DNA of 11,252 nt, taken from contig JAITAZ010000671.1 in NCBI GenBank assembly GCA_031283825.1, positions 1 to 11,252 on the forward strand. The letters run 5' to 3'. Under the pieces are notes generated by a model that worked only from the letters and a program-made list of their open reading frames with translations, did not search any database and was not told where the DNA came from. The position numbers and the translations under genes are program-made. Of this stretch, positions 5,527 through 11,200 are shown piece after piece (position 1 is the stretch's first letter; the number at the start of each line of letters is the position of its first letter). The stretch is from Planctomycetaceae bacterium (lineage in GTDB: Bacteria; Planctomycetota; Planctomycetia; Pirellulales; Thermoguttaceae).

Positions 5527-6504
5527 TTACATGAAAAAAGTATTTTTTAATTCGAGGGCTTCGTTTTGTAGTTGTTCGGCTTGTTTTTTTCTGTTGAGTT
5601 TATTCAAAAATTTTGCCGATTCATTTAACGATTCTAATACTAGAATTGTATCTTCCGCGTAATGTACGGGAATTTTCATCATTGCTACGACGGCTTCTTC
5701 TAGTAATCCGACTTGGGCGGCAGACTTGCCGTACAAGAAAAAAGCGCCGCCGCGAATCGATTCAGGAATTTGTTTTATCAGACGTTGAAATGTTGCGAGT
5801 TCTTTTTCGTTGTGCAAAATCGGTATTTGTTCTTTCCACAATAACGCTCCAGCAAGCAACGAAATCTCATGCGAGAGTTTTTTCATCGAATCGGATTGCT
5901 TGAGTTCCGGCGATTGGGTTGACGAATTATTATCATTGAGATCGTTGGATAATTTATCAGATTTTGAATCGAAATCAGATTCGGGTTGATTAGATAATTT
6001 TCTCAAATGATGTAATCCGATATTTCTGTACGATTGCTCTTGATTGACAGACAAAATCGACGCGGCAAGCAACTCGGCGGAAGGATTCGGATTCGACTGA
6101 TTCGTTTGTCGTAGAATATTTAAAGACGTTTGAGGATCAGGCTTTGTTCCTTGAATTAACGCAATTGACGCCGACCAAATTAATGGCGTCAGTTCGAGCG
6201 ATACAATTGGATTGATTCGACTATATTGAAAATATTCTTCGGAGGCAAGCGATAAATTGCCAACCCGACGCAAACAACGTATTATCTGCGAAGTGCAATA
6301 TTGCCGTTTGTCAACAAGATTTTTACTCGCATATTGTACGCGGATTTTTTTATATTTATTGATTGCGTTGACAAAATCTTTTTTCTTGAATGTTATATCT
6401 GCATCTTCGAGTTCGTCGATTGGATTGTCGGCATAAATTGTCGGCAAACAAATTGCAATGGATAATTCGCCCAATCCGCCAAGTAAAAAATCGCGTCGTT
6501 TCAT
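5527..6504 (-). CDS. Exported helical-repeat protein with twin-arginine leader, function unknown
   Basis: A 325-residue protein that starts MKRRDFLLGGLGELSIAICL and has a likely cleavage after IYA (about residue 25). The RRDFLLG motif followed by a hydrophobic stretch looks like a Tat signal, so the protein is probably exported, although Sec export is possible. The mature part is mostly helical. Residues 36-58 (ITFKKKDFVNAINKYKKIRVQ) and 84-94 resemble tetratricopeptide-type helices, and more amphipathic helices lie at 257-280 and 285-320 (ESLNESAKFLNKLNRKKQAE). A Ser/Asp/Asn-rich linker (173-208) separates two halves. TPR-like proteins usually act as scaffolds for protein complexes. No catalytic motif is visible and I do not recognise a named family. 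The nearest genes are over 300 bp away on each side, so it is probably transcribed alone. The ORF ends ATG-TAA, so its last residue is Met. Confidence 0.8.
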   Translation of the reverse strand: MKRRDFLLGGLGELSIAICLPTIYADNPIDELEDADITFKKKDFVNAINKYKKIRVQYASKNLVDKRQYCTSQIIRCLRRVGNLSLASEEYFQYSRINPIVSLELTPLIWSASIALIQGTKPDPQTSLNILRQTNQSNPNPSAELLAASILSVNQEQSYRNIGLHHLRKLSNQPESDFDSKSDKLSNDLNDNNSSTQSPELKQSDSMKKLSHEISLLAGALLWKEQIPILHNEKELATFQRLIKQIPESIRGGAFFLYGKSAAQVGLLEEAVVAMMKIPVHYAEDTILVLESLNESAKFLNKLNRKKQAEQLQNEALELKNTFFM

Positions 6505-6575
6505 GCGTAAATAATTGAGTTAAATGGTTAGGAAATATAATAATTTGCAAGTTGATAATATTCATATTCAGGGAA

Positions 6576-6598
6576 CTTCTAAAAACTAATTTTAGAAG
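6576..6598. repeat. Perfect 9-bp-stem hairpin before the exported-protein gene
   Basis: CTTCTAAAA and TTTTAGAAG pair around an ACTAA loop. It lies about 70 bp upstream of the ATG of the minus-strand gene ending at 6504, and directly abuts the tandem-hairpin repeat at 6598. It is AT-rich and lacks a U-tract on either strand, so a terminator is unlikely; a transcript-leader structure is possible. Confidence 0.5.
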
Positions 6599-6660
6599 GA
6601 ACGCGGGCGTCTCGCCTGCATGACAAACGCCTAAATATGCGGTCGAGACGACCGCGATCC
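6598..6660. repeat. Tandem-hairpin repeat with GCGGGCG/CGAGACG stems
   Basis: Two GC-rich hairpins: GCGGGCG-TCT-CGCCTGC, with one mismatch, and GCGGTCG-AGA-CGACCGC, which is perfect. The 24-base outer halves, beginning GGAACGCGGG and ending CCGCGATCC, are also largely complementary to each other, so the whole can fold as a long imperfect cruciform. The GC content is far above its surroundings, suggesting a dispersed repeat unit inserted here. Confidence 0.7.
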
Positions 6661-6696
6661 TAATAAAAATATATTGTTATCTATTCGGTAGGTTGC

Positions 6697-6858
6697 CTAC
6701 CTGATCAATAATCGTCTATTGATAGTTACAATATGTTTGTCTTTTGAGTCTCTAATTCCAGGATCGTAAGGTAGTTTGTCTTCTTTAAAATATTGTCTTT
6801 TGTCAAAACAAAAATTCCGCTGAAATATTACCGATTTCACCGATTTCACAAAAATCAT
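6697..6858 (-). CDS. Doubtful 53-codon ORF overlapping the coaB stop
   Basis: The frame starts at an ATG that overlaps the coaB stop codon as ATGA, the usual arrangement for translational coupling. It reads MIFVKSVKSVIFQRNFCFDK for residues 1-20, then a charged stretch containing DKLPYDPGIRDSKDKHI, and ends in TAG at 6697-6699. Against it: the first third is made of the 18-mer repeat also seen at 5491-5508, the last codons run into small hairpins, and no family is recognised. It may be a chance ORF or the worn end of an older gene. Confidence 0.2.
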   Translation of the reverse strand: MIFVKSVKSVIFQRNFCFDKRQYFKEDKLPYDPGIRDSKDKHIVTINRRLLIR

Positions 6859-7499
6859 GAATGAACGTTTACGATTAGTTCTATCAATTTTTTTGCAGCT
6901 TGTAATTTTGTTCCTGATAAAGTTGCAAGACGACCATTTTTTTCGTTAAAGACTTGTAGTTCTATGGAATCGTTATTGATTGAATTCGGCGAGTTTAGAG
7001 CGATGAAGTTACAATTTTTACGTTTTAATTTATTCATTGCATTTATCTCGCCGTTTTCAGTTTCTAAAGCGAACCCTACAGACCATTGATCTTTTCGTTT
7101 AATTTTTCCTAAAGTTGCGAGAATATCTTCGGTTTGTTCAAGTTCGATTGACAATCCGACTCCGGTTTTCGGCTTTGAGATTTTTTGTAACGAAAATTCT
7201 CTTGGTTTGTAATCGCATGGCGCGGCTGTGCCTATTGCTCCAACGCAACTACCAAAAACGGAAAGACTCTTCATGAGCATTTCCTCTGTCGTCTCAACAA
7301 AATGAACTTCCGCCTCTGACGGATATTCTATTGATACAGGACCGCTGACGACTACAGGTTCAAATCCTTTCTCCAGCAGTGCAAGCGTTATCGATAATCC
7401 CATTTGACCGCTTGACCCATTGGTCAAAAATCGAACCGGATCAATATACTCTCGCGTCGGTCCCGACGTAACTAATACTCTCAATTTCTTATTACTCAT
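6855..7499 (-). CDS. coaB: Phosphopantothenate-cysteine ligase (CoaB domain protein)
   Basis: A 214-residue cytoplasmic enzyme matching the C-terminal half of CoaBC. It is expected to join 4'-phosphopantothenate and cysteine, using CTP in bacteria, at the second step of coenzyme A synthesis. The N-terminus carries the family nucleotide-binding signature VTSGPTREYIDPVRFLTNGS (10-29), continuing SSGQMG (29-34). AIGTAAPCDYKP (88-99) corresponds to the usual AAVxDYxP, and VGFALETEN (141-149) to GFAAET; KLKRKNCNFIALN (157-169) fits the domain end. In most bacteria CoaB is fused behind the flavoprotein decarboxylase CoaC (about 400 residues in total). Here there is no CoaC half before the start, only a 76-bp gap and an unrelated oxidoreductase gene, so coaC must be encoded elsewhere. 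The ATG is followed at once by the conserved motif, so the protein is a full domain, not a fragment. It may be co-transcribed with the upstream oxidoreductase gene. Confidence 0.9.
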   Translation of the reverse strand: MSNKKLRVLVTSGPTREYIDPVRFLTNGSSGQMGLSITLALLEKGFEPVVVSGPVSIEYPSEAEVHFVETTEEMLMKSLSVFGSCVGAIGTAAPCDYKPREFSLQKISKPKTGVGLSIELEQTEDILATLGKIKRKDQWSVGFALETENGEINAMNKLKRKNCNFIALNSPNSINNDSIELQVFNEKNGRLATLSGTKLQAAKKLIELIVNVHS

Positions 7500-7515
7500 A
7501 TTTTTGAAATTCGGG

Positions 7516-7573
7516 ATTCGGATTTTTAAGCACGAATAATCGGGGATTATCCGTGTTTAAAACAATTCCGAAT
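7516..7573. repeat. Imperfect palindrome between the oxidoreductase and coaB genes
   Basis: Arms ATTCGGATTTTTAAGCACG and CGTGTTTAAAACAATTCCGAAT pair with a few gaps; the inner part AATAATC-GGG-GATTATC is perfect. It begins 2 bp after the oxidoreductase stop and ends 17 bp before the coaB start, filling the intercistronic space. It could slow 3' decay or limit read-through, reducing CoaB relative to the oxidoreductase if both are on one transcript. There is no U-tract typical of a terminator. Confidence 0.65.
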
Positions 7574-7575
7574 TT

Positions 7576-8940
7576 TTAATACTCCCATCCTTTTTTAAAT
7601 TCTGGTTTTATTGCGTTTTGTACTTCAGGGCAATTTTTGGCGATCATTTTTTCTGCGTCCCATTCGAAAGTTTTGTGTCCGGCTTTGAAGGCGTTATTTC
7701 CTAGTATTGCAGTTTCTGCCATTGGTCCAGAGTATGCGAAATTACATGTTGCCGGTTTCTGTCCTTTGCAAGCGTTAATCCATTCGAGATGAAATCCGGG
7801 CGAATCTGGTATTGTTGGCTTTGGATATTCAAAGTCGGCGAAATTAGACTCCGGCAACAGGACGTGTCTTTCGAATCCGGCGAGAATCATTCCTTTTGTT
7901 CCGACAAATAAATTGTTCGGATTGACATTTTTTTTCTCGTTGTTTTTTGTTGTCTTGCTAATATTGTATTTCTCGAAGCACGTAGGATTTTTTGTGTGAG
8001 ACCAAAATAATTTTACGGGCGGCAATTTGCCTCTTGCTGGAAAATCATAAACGACATCCATACTTTTTGGTGTCCGTTCTGGATCGACATCGGGACCGCT
8101 TGCTGATACTTTCGACGGATATTTCAAATCGAGCGCCCAAAACGGCAAATCCAAAATATGACACGACCAATTGCCGGTCTCTCCGGTGCCGAAATCCCAC
8201 CAGAATCGCCAGTTATACGGGACAAATGTTGACTTGTCTTTAGTCGTTGCAAACTTCCAATCAGTAGGACACGGACCAAGCCAAAGATCCCATTTAAGAG
8301 TTGTTGGCGGTTCGCCGATTCCGTCGGGTTTATCCGGCATTCCGCGTTCGCCCGCGATCCATGAATAAACTTCTGTAACGTCTCCAATTGTGCCGTTCTT
8401 TATTAACTCGACTACACGTGCCATGTTTTTAATCGCATGACGCTGACAACCAAGTTGAGTCGCAACATTCATTCTTGCGGCTTCTTCTGTAATTGTGCGT
8501 ATTTCTGCAACAGAATGAGCCAACGGTTTTTCGCAATAAACATGCTTGCCTGCACGAATCGCGCGAATTACCGGATGATAATGAGTATGATCCGGCGTGC
8601 TAACTGTAACTGCGTCGATTGATTTCTCAAGCTCGTCGAACATTATTCTGAAATCGTAGAATTTTTTTGCTTTTGGAAATCTTTCGTAGGCTTTGCCGGC
8701 TCGGACGTCGTCAACGTCGCAAAGAGCGGCAACATTTATAAGATTAGTTTTGTCTGCGATATTATCAAGCTGAAATTTGCCCTGTGCGCCAAGACCAATA
8801 AACGCCGTCGATATTTTCTCATTCGGCGATTGACCTCGTGTAAGAATCCCGCTAGGTAAAAACAAAATCCCAGCTCCCAACGTCGCCGAAGATTTGAGAA
8901 TATTACGACGACTAATTTTCGTTTGAAATTTATTTGACAT
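7576..8940 (-). CDS. Tat-exported Gfo/Idh/MocA family NAD(P)-dependent oxidoreductase
   Basis: A 454-residue enzyme. The N-terminus has SRRNILKSS (10-18) followed by a hydrophobic stretch to about residue 35, a clear twin-arginine signal, so the folded, cofactor-loaded protein should be exported. The Rossmann fold follows: STAFIGLGAQGK (44-55, with GLGAQG in place of GxGxxG), the second strand ending LCDVD (73-77), VSTPDHTHYHP (113-123), and the hallmark EKPLAHS (137-143) with the Lys of EKP at 138, which usually acts in catalysis. Residues 170-454 hold the C-terminal alpha/beta domain, with WxFWWDFGTGETGNWSCHILDLP near 245-266 and a His likely to bind substrate. The family oxidises or reduces sugars and inositols; exported members are very numerous in planctomycetes and may degrade polysaccharide-derived sugars. 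The substrate cannot be read here. The ATG has no strong Shine-Dalgarno site but is fixed by the Tat signal. Confidence 0.93.
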   Translation of the reverse strand: MSNKFQTKISRRNILKSSATLGAGILFLPSGILTRGQSPNEKISTAFIGLGAQGKFQLDNIADKTNLINVAALCDVDDVRAGKAYERFPKAKKFYDFRIMFDELEKSIDAVTVSTPDHTHYHPVIRAIRAGKHVYCEKPLAHSVAEIRTITEEAARMNVATQLGCQRHAIKNMARVVELIKNGTIGDVTEVYSWIAGERGMPDKPDGIGEPPTTLKWDLWLGPCPTDWKFATTKDKSTFVPYNWRFWWDFGTGETGNWSCHILDLPFWALDLKYPSKVSASGPDVDPERTPKSMDVVYDFPARGKLPPVKLFWSHTKNPTCFEKYNISKTTKNNEKKNVNPNNLFVGTKGMILAGFERHVLLPESNFADFEYPKPTIPDSPGFHLEWINACKGQKPATCNFAYSGPMAETAILGNNAFKAGHKTFEWDAEKMIAKNCPEVQNAIKPEFKKGWEY

Positions 8941-9000
8941 TTTTTTAAGTTTTAGTTTTTTAGTAAGATATCGGTGGAAATTTATGATAATTCTGAAGGA

Positions 9001-9057
9001 GCGAGAAGTGCATAATCGGCGACGTAGCGAAGCGTAATCGCCGATAAAATGTCTCGC
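9001..9057. repeat. Nested hairpin, GCGAGA/TCTCGC outside and ATCGGCGA/TCGCCGAT inside
   Basis: Outer arms at 9001-9006 and 9052-9057; inner perfect 8-bp arms at 9015-9022 and 9038-9045, with a further CG/CG pair and a GTAGCGAAGCGT loop. It is GC-rich against an AT-rich background and lies about 60 bp upstream of the oxidoreductase ATG on the minus strand, so it would be in that leader or overlap its promoter. A REP-like repeat or regulatory hairpin are both possible; no second copy is in the window. Confidence 0.6.
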
Positions 9058-9162
9058 TTGGAAAAAAATATTCCGTCGGCATTTACTAATTTTTTATTTT
9101 TATCAGGTAGATTCTGTATTGAATAATTAAAAATTATTTTTCGAGAATCCCTGTTTTTTGTG

Positions 9163-9215
9163 ATTAAAAAACAAACGGGTTATCAATGCAAAAAAATTTT
9201 CGCATTGACAACCCG
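9163..9215 (-). terminator. Intrinsic terminator of the ferredoxin gene
   Basis: Stem arms CGGGTTATCAATGC (9176-9189) and GCATTGACAACCCG (9202-9215) pair with one mismatch around a 12-base loop. On the minus strand the stem is followed by TTTGTTTTTTAAT, a T-rich tract. It lies about 70 bases after the ferredoxin stop codon and fits a Rho-independent terminator. Confidence 0.75.
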
Positions 9216-9283
9216 CGATACAAAAAATTTTTTCAGTTTTCAAAGAATTATTTACGCAAAGGTTTGCGTATTATAATTCGGAA

Positions 9284-9460
9284 TCAAGCTGAAATAGCAG
9301 AAACCGGACATTCGTCGATACACGCGCCGCATTCCTGACAAGTTGAGCAATCAATCTCTGCTTTGTTTGTCGAATCGGCGATTTTAATCGCTTCAAACGG
9401 ACAATTGGAAACGCACGACCCGCAAGCGGTGCATTCTTCTTGATTGATTTTTACTGACAT
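9284..9460 (-). CDS. 2x[4Fe-4S] bacterial-type ferredoxin
   Basis: A 58-residue cytoplasmic electron carrier. It starts MSVKINQEECTACGSCVSNC. The first cluster motif is C10-x2-C13-x2-C16-x3-C20-P and the second C41-x2-C44-x2-C47-x3-C51-P, with an extra Cys at 38. The usual 2[4Fe-4S] exchange, where the last Cys of each motif serves the other cluster, is possible. Pro follows C20 and C51, as in clostridial-type ferredoxins of about 55-60 residues, so the length is normal. It is expected to carry low-potential electrons for an oxidoreductase or hydrogenase that is not in this window. The start is supported by AAAGGAG eight bases before the ATG. The gene has its own terminator and stands alone. 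It is too short to be found by simple long-ORF scanning. Confidence 0.95.
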   Translation of the reverse strand: MSVKINQEECTACGSCVSNCPFEAIKIADSTNKAEIDCSTCQECGACIDECPVSAISA

Positions 9461-9468
9461 TTGTTTTG

Positions 9469-9476
9469 CTCCTTTG
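9469..9476 (-). promoter_or_regulatory. Shine-Dalgarno site of the ferredoxin gene
   Basis: On the minus strand AAAGGAGC precedes the ATG at 9460 with about eight bases between. It fixes the start of the small ferredoxin gene. Confidence 0.7.
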
Positions 9477-9520
9477 GTTTAGGGTTAAAAAACGTAGGGT
9501 TTTGAAACTATTCGTATCTG

Positions 9521-9555
9521 AAATTTTGACTCGTATAGTATATACTGTCAAATTT
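9521..9555 (-). promoter_or_regulatory. Inverted repeat and possible promoter of the ferredoxin gene
   Basis: Arms AAATTTTGAC (9521-9530) and GTCAAATTT (9547-9555) flank a TATA-rich spacer. On the minus strand TTGACA (9551-9546) is a perfect -35 box; a 17-bp spacer then leads to CAAAAT (9528-9523), a weak -10. This would give a leader of about 55 nt. The inverted repeat over the promoter could be an operator; no regulator gene is present here. Confidence 0.35.
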
Positions 9556-9670
9556 GCGATACGTTAAGTTAGGTTGGGTTAATTGTTGTAATCTGAGATT
9601 TGCAATTGAAACGAGGTCTTGAAAGAATCCGATTATAAATCGACTAATTTCAAGTTAGGGTAAACGTTCC

Positions 9671-9690
9671 ATTTTGTCAATTGACAGAAT
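9671..9690. promoter_or_regulatory. Near-perfect palindrome around TGTCAATTGACA
   Basis: TGTCAATTGACA (9675-9686) is a perfect 12-bp palindrome; the flanking ATT and AAT extend it to 20 bp with one mismatched pair. It contains TTGACA on both strands. On the minus strand a 17-bp spacer leads to TAACTT (9657-9652), a poor -10. It shares the GTCAA half-site with the inverted repeat at 9521-9555, so one DNA-binding protein might use both. Confidence 0.35.
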
Positions 9691-9796
9691 CCAACAAAAC
9701 AACACAACATAATACACGATAATTCTCTCTTGACAATCGGGGGAGAAAAAGCAGACTTAGGGGAAAGTTGGAATGCGGGATACAGAATTATTTTTT

Positions 9797-9848
9797 GTAA
9801 TCGTTCACGGTTTTTTAAATTCCGAATTTAAAAACCGTGAACGGCTAC
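9797..9848. repeat. P1 palindrome, full copy (P1f)
   Basis: The left arm is GTAATCGTTCACGG and the right arm CCGTGAACGGCTAC, around the core TTAAATTCCGAATTTAA. Core and right arm are identical to P1d (5337-5386). The mismatch is at the fourth position, with a G-U wobble at the fifth. Confidence 0.85.
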
Positions 9849-10162
9849 GAAATATTGCAAAAATTTATAAAAACCGCAAACCTGATAACAGTCGTCAGAT
9901 TCAACTACTTGACAGCCTAGATGACCAATATTATCATTACCGCAAAAGACGTTCATTATGAATCCTCATTGAAAAAAGTTGAAAATGTTTATTTCAGATA
10001 AAGTTGATTAACGTTGCTAATGTTGCCTATCGACAACGCAATCTGATCTGGGATTACTATCTACGGGCTACTGGGAATCTCTAAAAATTCAAAATTTATT
10101 TTAACCTTCAAGTTCCCGAAAAAGAAAGAATATGTAATAAAAACAATTGTCCAGATAAGCAG

Positions 10163-10179
10163 ACAACAACAACAACAAC
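10163..10179 (+). repeat. AAC triplet run in the lemA leader
   Basis: About five tandem ACA/CAA triplets, 45-60 bases before the lemA ATG. A simple-sequence tract of this kind can vary in length by slippage and may act as an unstructured translation enhancer; that is only a suggestion. Confidence 0.6.
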
Positions 10180-10212
10180 CGAAAAAAAACGATTAACAAA
10201 TTAATTTTAAAA

Positions 10213-10217
10213 GGAGA
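10213..10217 (+). promoter_or_regulatory. Shine-Dalgarno site of lemA
   Basis: AAAAGGAGATT lies before the ATG at 10225, with the GGAG core about seven bases away. It supports that start, which also begins the membrane anchor. Confidence 0.65.
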
Positions 10218-10224
10218 TTAAATT

Positions 10225-10821
10225 ATGTTTATTAGCGCAATATTGTTAGGATTTTTGATACTTGCTGTGATTGTTATTTTGTGGGCAATCGGAATCTATA
10301 ACGACCTCGTTACAAAACGGAACAGATACAAAAACGCATTTGCACAAATCGACGTGCAATTGAAACGACGATACGATCTGATTCCTAATCTTGTCGAAAC
10401 GGTTAAAGGTTATCTGAAACATGAACGCGAGACTCTCGAAGCAGTTATTAACGCTCGAAACCAAGCTCATGGGGCATCAAATAACGCCGCCGCAAATCCA
10501 AGCGATTCCAAAGCGATGCAATCCCTAAATCACGCCGAAGGAGAATTGACAAACGCTTTGAACAAACTCATGGTAGTCGTCGAACAATATCCAGACCTCA
10601 AAGCAAATCAAAATATGCTATCGCTACAAGAGGAATTAACTTCTACCGAAAATAAAATCTCTTTCGCGCATCAAGCCTACAACGACTCCGTAACAAACTA
10701 CAACACAAAATGCGAAATTTTCCCCGCAAACATTATTGCTTCTAATTTCAATTTCCAACAAGCTACGCTATTTGAAGTCGAATCAATATCAGAACGAAAC
10801 GCTCCAAAGGTCTCGTTCTGA
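10225..10821 (+). CDS. lemA: LemA family membrane-anchored protein
   Basis: A 198-residue protein of the LemA family, full length for the group. One N-terminal membrane helix (residues 2-23, FISAILLGFLILAVIVILWA) is followed by the family signature IYNDLVTKRNRYKNAFAQID (24-43) and VQLKRRYDLIPNLVETVKGY (44-63). A long helical bundle follows, ending with the motif around YNTKCEIFPANIIASNF (159-175), which in most members reads YN..V..FP. Residues 84-98 form an Ala/Asn/Ser-rich loop. The biochemical role of LemA proteins is not established; they are often encoded next to a TPM-domain protein or an M48 peptidase. No such partner follows here: the 431 bases after the stop contain only repeats. The start is supported by a good Shine-Dalgarno site. 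Confidence 0.93.
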   Translation: MFISAILLGFLILAVIVILWAIGIYNDLVTKRNRYKNAFAQIDVQLKRRYDLIPNLVETVKGYLKHERETLEAVINARNQAHGASNNAAANPSDSKAMQSLNHAEGELTNALNKLMVVVEQYPDLKANQNMLSLQEELTSTENKISFAHQAYNDSVTNYNTKCEIFPANIIASNFNFQQATLFEVESISERNAPKVSF

Positions 10822-10867
10822 CGTTTGCAACTTATAACTCATGTTACGCACTTGCTACCCCAGATCT

Positions 10868-11012
10868 GGTAGGCGACCTTTCGCCGAAAGGTCGCGTCGG
10901 CGTTAGCCGACGGTAAATCTGAAATGATTTTAATTATTGTCGAATCCATTTTATCGTTGCCTTCGGCAACGCAACCTTTCGCCGAAAGGTTGCGAACATA
11001 CGGTCGCCTACC
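10868..11012. repeat. Nested hairpin array downstream of lemA
   Basis: Four perfect hairpins stand in a row: GCGACCTTTCG/CGAAAGGTCGC around one base (10873-10895), GTCGGC/GCCGAC (10896-10911), GTTGCC/GGCAAC (10956-10970), and GCAACCTTTCG/CGAAAGGTTGC around one base (10971-10993). The array is bounded by exact complementary ends GGTAGGCGACC (10868-10878) and GGTCGCCTACC (11002-11012). It begins 47 bases after the lemA stop and will be in or beyond the 3' end of that mRNA. It is much more GC-rich than its surroundings. Reduced relatives may lie at 13-55 and about 10015-10040. Confidence 0.8.
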
Positions 11013-11130
11013 CAGTCGGGAGATTATTTTACATCTACAGGGAAGCTTAAAAAGTCGGCGGCTTTAATTGAAAATTTAAGCGTCGGCAATATAAAAATTT
11101 TCGTTACAAAAATTCCGCTAAAACTTAATT

Positions 11131-11188
11131 GTAACCGTTCACGAAATTTTTTATTTTTTTATCGAAAAATTCAAACGTGAATAGTTAC
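11131..11188. repeat. P1 palindrome, full copy (P1g)
   Basis: The left arm is GTAACCGTTCACG and the right arm CGTGAATAGTTAC. The inner TTTTTATCGAAAAATT matches P1b when read in the opposite direction. With the P2 copy that follows, it forms an inverted version of the 1966-2111 composite. Confidence 0.85.
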
Positions 11189-11200
11189 AAATTAGCAATC

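Larger units (their letters stand above)
6505..6854. other. 350-bp intergenic region with hairpins
   Basis: It lies between the exported-protein gene and coaB. It contains a 9-bp-stem hairpin CTTCTAAAA/TTTTAGAAG (6576-6598), a tandem-hairpin repeat (6598-6660), small hairpins GGTAGG/CCTACC (6687-6701) and ATCAATA/TATTGAT (6704-6723), and the 18-mer ATTCCGCTGAAATATTAC (6814-6831). A short minus-strand frame overlapping the coaB stop is listed separately as doubtful. Confidence 0.6.
8941..9283. other. 343-bp intergenic region upstream of the oxidoreductase gene
   Basis: No gene. It contains a nested hairpin (9001-9057) and the terminator of the ferredoxin gene (9163-9215). The stretch 9061-9160 is AT-rich with no clear motif. 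A promoter for the oxidoreductase gene should lie here but no convincing -35/-10 pair was seen. Confidence 0.6.
9461..10224. other. 764-bp intergenic region between divergent ferredoxin and lemA genes
   Basis: No reliable gene. In order: the ferredoxin leader; an inverted repeat at 9521-9555; a near-perfect palindrome at 9671-9690; the P1f palindrome (9797-9848); a stretch at about 10015-10075 that resembles bases 13-77 (GTTG/CAAC hairpin, then CTGATCTGGGATT); an AAC-type triplet run (10163-10179); and the lemA leader. A 62-codon frame at 9773-9961 runs straight through P1f and is not counted as a gene. Confidence 0.6.

Noticed and set aside
5613..5903. 96-codon plus-strand frame
   Set aside because: Antisense to the exported-protein gene and rich in Arg and Leu, as expected of an antisense shadow.
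9001..9057. Riboswitch in the leader of the oxidoreductase gene
   Set aside because: A simple nested hairpin with no conserved junction sequence of any riboswitch class I know.
9773..9961. 62-codon plus-strand frame
   Set aside because: It runs through the P1f palindrome, has no clear ribosome site and matches no family I know. It is discussed as a finding but not called as a gene.
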